A stretch of 64,000 nucleotides of DNA from Vitis vinifera (taxonomy: Eukaryota; Streptophyta; Magnoliopsida; Vitales; Vitaceae), in contig NC_081821.1 in assembly GCF_030704535.1 (NCBI RefSeq), positions 759,001 through 823,000 of the forward strand, in the 5' to 3' direction. The position numbers were made by a program, and so were the translations under genes. Within the stretch, counting starts at the first letter, position 1. Each line of letters begins with the position of its first letter. The notes beneath the pieces are model-generated. The model was given only the letters and a program-made list of their open reading frames with translations. It was not told the origin of the DNA and did no database searches. Positions 1 to 11,449 of this stretch are shown piece after piece.

Positions 1-390
1 TTTTTGAAAACACCACCCACCACATTCCTCCCCGTATTTCCCCTTTATTACTTGATTCCAAAATGTCTCTTTTTCATTTGCAAATCGCCAACTCCATTTG
101 CCAAGGAGAGCCTTATTGAGCATGACAAGGCTTTTCACCTTCAGCCTCCCTTTTCTCTTATCTAGGCAAATTGTTGTCCACCTTACTAAATGAGGTTTTC
201 TCTCTAGGGCCCCACCTCCCCACAGAAAATCCCTTTGAATTTGCTCCAATAACCACTCTAGGCAAATGGAGGATAGACATACGATAAATTGACAAACTGG
301 ATAGAGTGCTTTGTATCGAGGTGATTCTCCCACCCTTGGAGTTATATTGACGCTTCCACATAGCTAGTCTCTTAAAAAGCGACAACTTGT
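1..390 (-). mobile_element. LINE (L1-type non-LTR) reverse-transcriptase fragment, copy 1
   Basis: The minus strand encodes the region just downstream of the reverse transcriptase core of plant L1-type LINEs. It reads LAMWKRQY followed by KGGRITSIQSTLSSL and a Met-Ser-Ile-Leu-His-x-Pro-Arg-Val-Val stretch, a familiar signature of these elements. The nucleotide sequence aligns by eye along its whole length with 57500-57870, the second copy of the same family. Similarity stops near 385-390, probably the 5' truncation point; the 3' part lies beyond the left edge. It sits upstream of, and antisense to, the phosphate-carrier exons, so it is probably an intronic insertion in that gene. Confidence 0.75.
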
Positions 391-697
391 TTTATCTCAG
401 TTCCCCCTTCTGCTGGAGTGCTCAGTCCTAGAAATTCACCTCAATGTTCAATACCTTATATCATGTTTCATCTATCCTACATGCTTCTCTATTCTGTCTA
501 GTCTCTGGGCACTTCACCTTGGGTTTACTTGGGAAACTCTGGTGTAGGTTTTCAGATGTCTCAGCTTCTCTTTTTTTGGTTTGCATCTACTAATATGGTT
601 TCATATCATCAATTTGGTGAGCAGAAGAATTATGTCTTATAAATGCTGTTTCTCCTGTTTGAGTGTTCCTGATGACATCAAAATGGGTATTTCGCAG

Positions 698-1355
698 ATA
701 CAATGATGAAGTTTGCATCCTTTGAGACTATTGTGGAGATGTTATATAAGTATGCCATTCCAACCCCCAAGGAACAGTGCAGCAAATCTTTGCAACTTGG
801 GGTGAGCTTTGCTGGTGGATATGTGGCTGGTATATTATGTGCTATCGTGTCACACCCTGCTGACAACCTGGTCTCTTTTCTGAACAATGCCAAGGGGGCG
901 ACTGTGGGTGATGTGAGTGAACTAACTTCTTATCGATTTGATGGATCTATATATACACCTCTCCCCTTGATCTCACCCACTTTGTTTTGATGTATTTCCA
1001 TGGTGCAGGCTGTGAAGAATCTAGGACTGTGGGGTCTCTTCACCCGTGGTCTTCCTCTTCGTATAGTCATGATTGGAACCCTTACAGGAGCCCAATGGGG
1101 TATCTACGATACTTTCAAAGTTTTTGTTGGGCTGTAAGTTTCTCCTCCTTTCATTGATTAAAATTCTTCTTTGTTTTGCCATGTTCCTGGTACTATCTAA
1201 CATGTTTGAAGGATCTATTTCTGGGTAGTTACATTCACTGTCCTGTTCCCAATTTTATTTGAATAAAATGCTAACAAGGTTTTGTTGCTATCCATAGGCC
1301 AACAACTGGAGGTGTTACTCCTGCTCCTGCTGCCACTGTTCCTGCAAAGGTGTGA
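698..1355 (+). CDS. PHT3: Mitochondrial phosphate carrier protein, 3' exons only (partial)
   Basis: Three exons join in frame: 698-912, 1009-1133 and 1298-1355, ending at TGA. They give the last 131 or so residues of a mitochondrial phosphate carrier (PHT3/MPT, solute carrier family 25), which brings inorganic phosphate across the inner mitochondrial membrane for ATP synthesis. Visible features are [17 protein letters not shown], the third-repeat carrier signature beginning [12 protein letters not shown], and the [19 protein letters not shown] segment of the last two membrane helices. The tail is rich in Ala, Pro and Thr. The first exon starts in phase 1 after a good acceptor at 696-697, so earlier exons must exist; they are either left of the window, beyond the LINE fragment, or lost. 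Nothing in these exons is broken, so I favour a functional gene cut by the window edge. The exact paralogue (PHT3;1 or PHT3;2 type) cannot be decided here. Confidence 0.93.
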
Positions 1356-2601
1356 AATTGAGCTGATGATCTATCATTAAACACAATTTTTATGTTGAAT
1401 TTGAGAAGGGAATTTACTTTTGGCGGATCAATAATATGGGGGTTGCATGGATGGATGCTATAAATGGCATCACTGGGGATGGGTGCTGTATTCTATTCAA
1501 GACAGACAGTATCTTTGCATCATTCTCATTTTTGTAGCTATTTTTTATTTTTGAGGGGATGGTTTTGTTTACATCCTCGAAACCTCTAGGAACTTGAGGT
1601 GAAGTTGCAACTTGAATCTTAGGTGATGCTATAATCTTGGTTTTCCCACTTAGAGGAATTCCCAATAAAATAACTACAGGTTTTTGTGATCTGATCACTT
1701 GTAGTCTGCCATGTACCTTACTGTGACGTTTTTTTATGGATCTTCATTGATTAAAAATTTTCCTTTGCCCATCTAATAATGCACAATTCTTCTCTTTTGT
1801 CTGGATGTACCTTCTGTTTGAATTTGTTACTGCTTGTTGACTATCTGGTGAATTCATGATCTACTCTCTATTTTTTTGGATAATATCGTTCTTTCCTCAA
1901 TCAGCAAATGTGCCTCAGCTTGTCCTATGCAAAACACAATGCAGGTGTTGTAGATATAACATGCTTTGTCACTGTGAAAAAGGCAGTGTCAAATTCTCCC
2001 ATGCTTGTATTTTGTTGTATTTCTGGTATTACTGATCCTGATGTGCCACTGTTCACTGCCTTTCAAATTTATTGTTTTCTTCTTATTCACCAATTTGCTC
2101 ATAGATTAGTCATCTATGAGTTTCTGCTTCGAATTCTGAATTCCTTTATAGAAGAACCTTTGGTCATATTCTGGAGAAAGTGACAGAATCTTTTCCAACC
2201 AGAATATATTCTATGACAACAAGGAGCAGAAATGAATTTTACAAAAGCCCAAAGAACCATCTAAGTGGAGGAAATTCTCAAATATTTAGGAAAGATGGAG
2301 GCTGAAAAAAAAACCTGGCTCAATACCCATGGAAGAGCTGGCAAATCTATGTTGTCTCATGTATGGGGCTGTGGCCCAGTACAAAATTGAAGCGCAGCCG
2401 GACCAGCTTGTATGTGAAGAAGTTAGCATTTTACCTCAAAACATAATCATGGTGCAGCTCCCACTTGGTACCTTATTGGGTGTCATCTTTTGTGAATGTG
2501 CAGTGTCTAACTTGACAGCCTAGAAGATGGTGACCTTGCATTTTGCTGAGTCATTACACAGGTATCATTCAACATTTTGTTCTTTTTCAAGGCAATAGCC
2601 T

Positions 2602-2685
2602 TTTATTATCCCTATCCTCTCTGATTCTACATGTGCATGAAGCTTTATTATCCCTACCCTCTCTGATTCTACATGTGCATGAAGC
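2602..2685. repeat. 42-bp tandem duplication, two copies
   Basis: Two adjacent copies with period 42 (2602-2643 and 2644-2685) differ at one base (CCTATCC against CCTACCC). The high identity suggests a young local duplication. It lies in intergenic DNA with no known gene overlap. Confidence 0.85.
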
Positions 2686-5600
2686 AAGTCTAAAAATCAT
2701 AAGATTCATTTAGCTTTTTTTTCCTGGCATAATATCAGAAATAACTGCAAGTTGATCACAAACCCCCAACTAGACCTTTCAAGTATTCAAATCAGAAGCC
2801 GCAATTCAGAGGGTGTACTTTGTGGAAATCTGAGATGTGTCCAATTGAGTTCCACCACAATCCCAAGACGTGTTGGAAGTTTGTGTTTCAATGCGTCTGC
2901 AATGGGTCCGGCAGCATCCATTTTCAGATACTAGCGTGAATGGAGATTGCGTAATCTTCTAATAACCATGTCTAGATTTTGATACTGGTGCATGAAAATT
3001 GGCATAATCCAGTTACAACACTGCTTTTCAGTCGGTTGCGGCACATCCACTGGTTGTCTTCTTCCGTAAATGCTTTCTAGTGTAGTAAGTGAATGGTTTA
3101 TAGGAAAGAAATTCATCATAGCCGACTTATCAACCCCTTGAAGTGACCCTTTTCAGCCACATTGAGGCCAAGATAAGGAATCATAGTCCAACCAACTTGT
3201 CGAATACTTAACAAGTTTAGGCAACTCAAGGGCACCAACTGATATGGGGGTCCCTTGCAGGTGAGCAATGTGGTAGTTAAAGGAAGCAGAAAGGATCTAA
3301 TTCTTAAAAAAATAAACCCTAGAAGAGGTGGGGGGCTGGTCCAGGTTTTTGGAACTTTGGTGACTAAAAAGCCCAGTAAGGTCGTTTGGCACTTGTAACC
3401 GGGAGGTAGGCATATGTCTTTCACTTCACCCACCAAGAAATATTACCATCTTTGTATAGATTGAAGCATGCGGAGAATGCTTTGATTTCAGCCATGAGAT
3501 TCATGCCAACAGAGACTTTTCCCATGATGGGCAAACCCATCTTCTTGTTTTCATGCCAAAATAAAACTTATGTTTCATGAACATAAAACTATTCCCAGTG
3601 TTCCCACTATCCCTACTATTCCTCTTAAGCCTTAAGAGTAATGTGACAGTTTGGGATGAAAGGTTTATAATCCAAACACAATTACTACATGGCCGTACGG
3701 AAAGTAGTGAGGAGAAATGGCTCAAACTGAAGATTAGACACCGATAGATACCAGTCAAAATGATGACAAAAATCGCCCCCAGAAATCACGTTTAGCCGAC
3801 TAGTCACTCTCCATAGATACGCTTCACAGTCCGAAAGGACTTGATACCAGTTTACTTCCAAAAGCATCCCCTGTAATTCCACAGTCCTTAAGGACAATAT
3901 GTCTGATAAAAGCCCTTATGCCTCTTTAAATTGTGAGACTTTTAGGATAAAGAAGACAAACAATGAAAATGTGATTAATTGACAACATCTCTTACCTCTT
4001 GGAGAGGGTGTATGTAGATCACCTTCATCATTTCCATTGGGACCGTATAGGTCAGATTTACGGAGTTGGGACAGCCACATCCTGGTGGGGTAGCCAGCAA
4101 TTCCTCTTCAGCCTTCATTAATGGCGTTTTCATGTGCAGGGCTCATCAAAGTCAAGAGGAAGAAAGGGGATAGAGGGAGGACTGAGCGAAGGGCCCCAAA
4201 AGAGGGTATAGGCTGCCCTTATAATTCAATCACTCGTCGCCTTGTGCATTGGGCTGCCTCCATTTTGGCCATTGTTTACTTTTACCAAAGTTGAGCTTGA
4301 GTGAGATGATCGATGTGTTTGTGCTTTGATTTTACCTTGACCTACTAGATTACCATACAAAAAACTAAGGCCAAATTTTATACCTATTTTCAAAAATATT
4401 TTTATGTTTTTCAAAATAATAAATTAGAGAACATGTTTGATAACTAGAAAATAAAACATTTTTTTAATTCTTAAAAACAGAAAATATGCTATTTTTAGAG
4501 AATATTTTTTAAAGATTATTTCAAAATTTTATTTTAAAAAATATAAAAAATTACTATTTTAGGCTCTTAAACAATTCTTTATTTTACAAAACAACTTTCA
4601 AAAACCGTTTCTAGAAGTCTTTTAAAAAACACTTCCCAAACAAAACTTTAGACTTTTCAGGAACAAAATTTTGCAAAATAATTTTTCAACTTATTCTCCA
4701 TGAGCACATTATACCTATAATTAAAAAAATTTCAAAGTATTTTTCATTTTTTCAATTATTGCTTACAATACAACATGCTACAAAAAGCAATAAAATCACC
4801 CTACGTTGTAATTAAATTTTATATTTAGATACCATATTTAAAAATAAATAAATAAAAACTTTAAAGTAAAGAAAATGGTATTTGGTAGAATACCACTATG
4901 GAAAAACATGAATCTCCCTCCATTTAAATAAGGGGTAAATGATGTTAAGAAGTTTAGAACCCCATAGTTGAGAATTCTATTCAAATGACATCATAAATGG
5001 CTCCCTATTTACATCATAAACCACCAATTGTTACATGACAAGGACAAAATTCTCTATCACTTCCCGAGGAGTGATCCAAAGGTTAACCAATGTTGGGAGT
5101 TTCAATTGGAGAGGCGTGACTTGTATAGTACATTTCACTGAAATCCACCAAAATGATTCAGATGCTAACTATTCCACAACAGCAATTCAATTGAATAATT
5201 GAGGTGGTTTCCATCAGGGAAATTTTCTCTTTCCATGTGGGTTCCATGTGAAACACATACTCTGCTCCCATTCCATTCCAGCTTGAAATCTATGCCGAAC
5301 TTCTTTTTCAGATACTATCACTCTTCATCTCTTTTCCCAAATTCCCAAGTTCATACTTCATATGCATCATGGAAAATATTGTAGCTGGGGAAGACCATTA
5401 TCCTATAAAAATACATGCATCAACTTTTGTCTCTTGTTGGATGAGTTCAAATCTCGAGGCTCTTTCTCTCTGCTTCACATGCAGGGGCACAAAAGGCTCT
5501 TTATGGGCAGCGTACCATAGCTTTAAGGGCACTGTCCCAATTTCAACTGAATGCAATAAACATGGGCTGCGGACATGTCCTGTGGAGCTGAGCCATGTGA

Positions 5601-8032
5601 GCTGTGACCCAGATCAAAGCCTGATTCTACGGTTTGCCTTCCACTTTTGTAGCTGGTTTTTACCTGGTATGGCAAATTTCAAGCATCTGGAGCTGAGCTG
5701 TGATCCAGTTGATTTGGAGTAACAGGCAGGCCCCCACAGGCCACATCCATAACCCAAATCAAAGGCACATACAATGCTGCTTTGACCATCAATTTTTTTC
5801 GGTTAAATCATTGTTTTATGAGCTCGAAAAAGACGTACTTGTTTCTATATAAGGCGTATGTTCTCTGATTACATTCCGATTGCTAGTGGTAATCGTCTGT
5901 AAGTGATTCAAACCACGAATCCTCGTCATTCCAATGACGACTTGAAGCCCTAAAATTGAAGGTCAAATTTTGCCTGGAAAACACCAAACTTGGATCATTT
6001 TCTTGTCCTTGTAAAACCGTTCGCTTGGTTCAAAACTTAGTCAAGCCACAGCTAAACAAATGATCAAAGCTGACTACAAAATAGGCCAAGACCAAGTACG
6101 TTAAAGCTCACATACTTGGTTACATTATATAAGAGCTAGAAACAAGGGAGGACATTAGCCACATACATCTGGGTCCCGTTTATGGACACACCTCGGCCCA
6201 CTTTCTGTATCCTTGTGCCCCTGCGCCGAAGGCATCGGCAGAGGGCAAGGTTTTGGACCATGTCAGTCTTAAAATTATCCTTCATTTGACGAGTTTCATT
6301 TATTTTTATATAATAAAAAAATTTCAAATATGCGAGTTTTTAGTCAAATTAGCCCTTAGTCCAAATTTCAATACAAAAAGTGAAACTTAATACAAATTTA
6401 GAAACCGTGTATTTATAAACTGTATTTTCTTTCTCTTTCTTTTTCTTTCCCTTTTTTAATATCCACCTCAATAGCATATATGGTTTCAGACTGATTCTGC
6501 AAATTATAATTATTAAGAACCATAAAACATGGATGTGACTTCTAATCCATTAGGGGATGCAAGAGACCCATGTGAAGTTGAAAGAAGAAAATGATGTGTG
6601 ATTGTGTGCCTATCAAGATATATAAAATCTATAAACAAACTGATCTCACCATGCTTTTCGCCGACTGGAAAAATTCTACATTTCTTTCCAAATCCCTTTT
6701 TTTTGTTTTTTTGTCAAAAAAAAGTAAAGGGCTTGGATCATTTTCAAAAAATAAATTAAAAAAAAAAGTATTTAAAATATGTTTTACAAAATGATTTGTT
6801 TTGAAAGTAAATTCTTTAAGTAACAAAAAACTGTTTTCAACAACACTTTTTATGGATGGCCTGCAAAATTCTAAATGATATTTTGAACAATTATTTAGAA
6901 AGGAAAGAAGAAAATAAAAAATCTTTTTTCACGCAACCAATTTGACCCAAAGCTTAGAATTTCAACATACACTAAAAAGAGTATTGGAATTTGGAAGTGA
7001 ATAAAGGGGTGTGGGCTCTCCCATAGCCTCATATCATTAGTATGAGGCACAAGTTCCGCCACTTGAAATGGTGATTCGTTGATTGATGACTGGCTTTTTA
7101 TCTAGTCTTTGCAGGTGCTTTTAGGGATTGATCACCTTTTACTGGCTTCTTCATGACAACTGGCTCACATCTTGGATCAACACCTGGCCTGCATCTCATC
7201 TCTCTCCCTCAATGATTCTTCTTCTACTTATATCAGTCCTTGACTCCTTGTTGCTTCATTTCTTTGCTCTACTCCCTACACCATATATTCATACCCTTGA
7301 TATTGACACTTGGGTTGCCACTTTGTTTTAAATCTTCTTTTGCTTTCGTTTGCCCACTAAAATTTGTGTGATGTGAATTAGGGTTTGATTTGGGATGATT
7401 TGAAATGATTTCATATGAAAATCTAGGCATAGTTCATTGCCAGCTAAAAGCCATTAGAACAAAAGTCATGCAAACGTGTGTAAAATATAAATGTAATTAA
7501 AATAAATTGAGACAATGATGGCTAAAACTTGTAATGATAGAGACCATGAGTACCATAAACATAGTGTGATTATAGATTACATCTATTGACAAAATTGTTG
7601 AATGGGAGGATTCAAATCATTTTGATAGACATTATTAACATTTAGACTAAGTGTTTTAGTTAATGAATTATTTTAAATGAACATAAATACTTTGGTATTT
7701 CTTTATGCAAGTACAGATCACCTCATAATTGAATGGCAAGAAAATGATAACAACTAAGACAAGAAGCTTTGGACTTATTGAACTAAAAAATAATAGTGGC
7801 AATAATAATAGAGGGATTTATGGAAGAGACCACAAGACAAAGAAGTTAAATGTTTGTTTTAGCTATGTTGGGAAAATTTTAAAAAGAAAATTAATATCAA
7901 ATCATAAAAATGTGAAAGGAAAGAGGTGAAATATCAAGGAAAATGAACTTTGGTATGTAAGAGGCAGTGCACACCAAAAGCTGAGCCTGCTGCTAAGTAC
8001 AGCTTTTGTAAATCACTGAATGACATGGAGAC

Positions 8033-8057
8033 CTCTCTCTCTCTCTCTCTCTCTCTC
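8033..8057. repeat. (CT)n microsatellite
   Basis: An uninterrupted CT dinucleotide run of 25 bases about 0.9 kb upstream of the bHLH start codon. It is a likely length-variable marker. Confidence 0.95.
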
Positions 8058-8796
8058 AATTCTGTTGTTTTCTACTAGCAGTAAACTTTTTTTTCTTTCT
8101 TTGATGGTACCCATCAAGATGCTTTAAATACCAACCCCACAAATGACAAAACCTCTTATTCAAACCCATCTAAACCAAGGTTTTTTACAGTGTACAAACA
8201 ATGGCATCAACAATTAAGTGATTTTGACAGTCCATCATGCTGAGAAGCTAGGCCCCTACTATTAACTTAGCCCAATGCCTATTTATCAAAAAAGGAAAAT
8301 TTTTGTTTTTTTTTTTTTATTGGTTGCTTGGATTTCAAACTCCCATAGGGCCATAAGTGGGTATTTCTGTACCATGAAAAGTTAAAAGAAAATGAAAAAA
8401 TAGACAACACGGTGACACACTGCCCATTTCTATGAGAAGGGGTGGCCAAAACCATTATGGTGAACTGTTTTTCAATAACAGAATCATAAATTCTATGTCT
8501 GAAAATCTGAATCATTGATATCATGTCCTTGCAGCAATAGAAAACAAACAAAAAACCAGGGAAAATGTACTTTTTATTTATTAAAAAGTATTCAACTGGA
8601 GAAGTCCAGAGATGTATCACAACTTTTTTCTTTTCTTTTCTAGTAGATGAGAAGAGATACATCATAGCTTAAAACTTTAATTACTTAATCTCTTACCTTA
8701 GGGGGAGAGAGAGAGTGTGATAAGACCAGTCAAATGTACAGAAGCTTTGCATGGGGATGAGTTATACTTTGGGTGCCTTCTCTCTCTTCCCTCATC

Positions 8797-8806
8797 TTTA
8801 TATAAA
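8797..8806 (+). promoter_or_regulatory. TATA box of the bHLH137-like gene
   Basis: TTTATATAAA lies about 110 bp upstream of the ATG at 8914, within a pyrimidine-rich stretch. Spacing and sequence fit a plant core promoter with a leader of roughly 75-80 bases. The transcription start itself cannot be seen. Confidence 0.65.
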
Positions 8807-8913
8807 CCCGACCTCTTAGATTGTCTCAGACCCACTTTACTTGACTGCAAGCTTTTGCCTCTCCTCCATCATTTTCTTGAAGGCTTCCATTTTCAATTTT
8901 TGAAGCTCTTAAA

Positions 8914-10835
8914 ATGGCAGCCTTTTCGTATCAACACCCACCTTTTCTTCTTGACTCAGTTTTCTTGCCGAGTACTCCCATTAAGATGTCTGGTTTTATG
9001 GAGGAAGGGAACACCACCACTTGTTTCTCTCAGTTTTTCCCTTCTGAATCTCTTCATGAGGTTCCTGCTGATGCTAGGGTTCATGAAAGTACGTCTCTTC
9101 AACACAGCTCAAAGGTCACTCTCAGTGACAATGAGCCTTGTGTGACCCAGAAACTGAGCACAGACTCTTCGTCAGTGGTGGATAGGCTTGAACTTGGTGA
9201 ACAGGTCACCCAGAAGGTGGCTCCCATAGAGAGGGAGAGGAAGAGGAAGAGCAGAGATGGGTCTTCCTTGACTTCTGCTCAATCGAAGGTAAAAAGTCCA
9301 CCTGAAACTGAGCTTCAAGAATACATATACTGGATTCCTATTCAAGTGGGCTGTCCTCATATTTTTCATATTTTGAACCTTTTGATCTTAATTTGTTGAT
9401 TGATTTGGAAGTTTGCCATGGTTTATTAATTTCATTAGGATGCAAGAGAAGGGAAAGGAAAGAAGGCAAAGAAAGGCAGTGGTCTGGTGAAGGATGGAGA
9501 AGAGGAGCAGCTCAAAGCAGACAAGAAGGATCAGAAGAAAGCCTCTGAAGAGCCTCCAACCGGCTACATTCATGTAAGAGCAAGGAGGGGCCAAGCAACA
9601 GACAGCCACAGCCTTGCAGAGAGGGTACTACTGTTCACTAATATTAATTATTAAAAGCCCATGGAACCCAGTGTCTTTGTTACATTTATTAAGGCATTAG
9701 TTTCCCATAATACCCCAACAACAAATCACAGAGTTTTCAATGTTTTGGTACCTACCAGAATAGTTTCTAAAAGAATTTCTCACCCTATTCTTACAACTAT
9801 TCATTTTCTTCAAATGGGTTCCAGGTAAGAAGAGAGAAAATCAGTGAGAGGATGAAGCTCTTGCAAGCACTTGTTCCTGGTTGTGACAAGGTGAAGTTGA
9901 TTCTCTTCTAAATGATAATGACTTGTTTTTCCTAGACAAGTATTTTTCTGACACTGTCATGTGGTTTGGCTTGAAATATAGGTTACTGGAAAGGCCCTTA
10001 TGTTGGATGAAATAATCAACTATGTCCAGTCCCTACAGAATCAAGTAGAGGTAATTAATTAATTAATAATTAGGAAAGTGTTTGTATACTTCTAAGTTCT
10101 AATGAAACTTATATCCATGTGAAATGTAACTGAACCAGTTCCTTTTTTTACAGTTCCTCTCTATGAAGCTTGCTTCTGTGAATCCTATGTTCTATGACTT
10201 TGGCATGGACCTAGATGCACTCATGGTGAGGCCAGAGGTAATAGGAAAAAAAAAAAAAAAACCCACCCCTTGAAGCCCATTTATGTGTTATCAATATTTG
10301 ATCCTTTTTCCTTCATTGAAGCTGATGGGATCTTTGTCTCTGACATGAATATTCAGAGATTGAGTGCCTTGACATCACCACTGCCATCTCTGCAACAATG
10401 CAGTCCTTCCCAGCCCACAGCTTATGCTGATACAACCACCACCTTCACTGCAACAAATAACTATCCTGTTATGGACACTTCAGCTTCAATTTTATTTCAC
10501 CAGGGGCAAAGGCTAAATGTCTTCTCACAGGTAATTCTTTTCTTTCTTTCTTTTATTTTTCCTTACCCCACATTGTATTTATATCTAATGTGAAAATGAT
10601 CCTACTCTTCATAATGAAAGGACACTGTATAATTAACTAATTCCACCTTTTATTTTGACTAGAAAATTAGAAAGAAATCATGTGATTGGAAGGGGGGAAA
10701 AATCTATCTTGCTAACTATGACAAGCACATCATTTTCAGGATAATGGTAGTCTATTGTGGGATGTGGATGATCAAAGACAGAAGTTCATTAATCCATCTG
10801 GACTCATCAGCAACAACTTGTGTTCTTTCAATTAA
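8914..10835 (+). CDS. bHLH137: Basic helix-loop-helix transcription factor, bHLH137-like
   Basis: Seven exons join in frame: 8914-9288, 9439-9624, 9825-9890, 9982-10050, 10154-10237, 10357-10530 and 10740-10835, giving 349 residues. The bHLH domain covers about residues 174-235. The basic region carries His182, Glu186 and Arg190, the H-E-R pattern of E-box/G-box binders, preceded by [20 protein letters not shown]. The helix-loop-helix follows with [20 protein letters not shown] and [14 protein letters not shown]. The MAAFSYQ start, the [11 protein letters not shown] segment and the NNLCSFN end resemble Arabidopsis bHLH137, and the domain is also close to the BEE/CIB subgroup. A lysine-rich nuclear-localisation-like region precedes the domain. 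The start is the first ATG after a clear TATA box. The exon 6 acceptor is the least certain junction. After the stop, 10868-11009 looks like a 3' UTR intron, and AATAAA at 11183 is a plausible poly(A) signal. Role: nuclear DNA-binding regulator; its targets are not visible. Confidence 0.93.
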
Positions 10836-11182
10836 AATAATAAACTGAGCTGCCCTACCAACATCTGGTAAGCCCTCAAATCTTGTCTCAGGCCAGAGAA
10901 AAAAAAAATGAAGTATAATAAATATACTAATTAATTCTCTTTCTTAGACACACCCACAAACACTTGTATCATACTCTCGTAATTAACCCTTACTTTTGGT
11001 CTTTTCCAGTGTGTGTGTGAGGAGGATTTGGAAGAGAACTTGGGAGAAAAGAAACCTTAGAAGACATGGAATTGTTTTGTTCTTAGGATGAGTTCCAATG
11101 GAGGGGGCTTCTTCTTCTCAAAAGCTATGATTCCATCATTTCCAAGTCCAGTTGTTTAAAGGAGAAGGGTATCTGAACAATG

Positions 11183-11188
11183 AATAAA
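11183..11188 (+). terminator. Candidate poly(A) signal for the bHLH137-like gene
   Basis: AATAAA lies 348 bases after the stop codon and about 170 bases after the probable 3' UTR intron (10868-11009). Later AT-rich sequence up to about 11450 could hold the actual cleavage site. Confidence 0.4.
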
Positions 11189-11449
11189 GGGGCAGCAAAA
11201 TCAATGGAGGAAGAACAGACACAAAAGGACAGTTATAACCGACCAAATAAGACCAGATCTTTTATAGATCCCTTGTTCCTCTCCAATTTGACTCCCAAAG
11301 TCTCATGCACAAATTCCAAGAGCCTGTGGTGGATCAACCCTAGTCCTACAAACATTACCATTCTAAACAAATATTTATATATATGTAATGTATGTAAAAA
11401 AAATAATCCCATGTATGTCCTTCCATGCATTATAAATTTCATTCATTAT

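Larger units (their letters stand above)
1356..8780. other. Gene-poor intergenic stretch
   Basis: No exon set of a recognised family was found on either strand. The first few hundred bases probably include the 3' UTR of the phosphate carrier gene. Open frames such as 5369-5722 (+, 117 codons) and 3116-3436 (-, 106 codons) have no motif I recognise and no matching splice partners. 4420-4700 and 6690-6900 are very AT-rich, with many short runs of A and T typical of decayed MITEs. A 42-bp tandem duplication and a CT microsatellite are listed separately. Confidence 0.6.

Noticed and set aside
3116-3897. Several overlapping minus-strand frames (about 60-106 codons)
   Set aside because: Short hydrophilic blocks look faintly protein-like, but no frame continues through the region and I could not match any family; possibly an old element fragment.
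5369-5722. 117-codon open frame on the plus strand
   Set aside because: It has no known motif, no splice partners and no promoter signal; a frame of this length can occur by chance in a less AT-rich patch.
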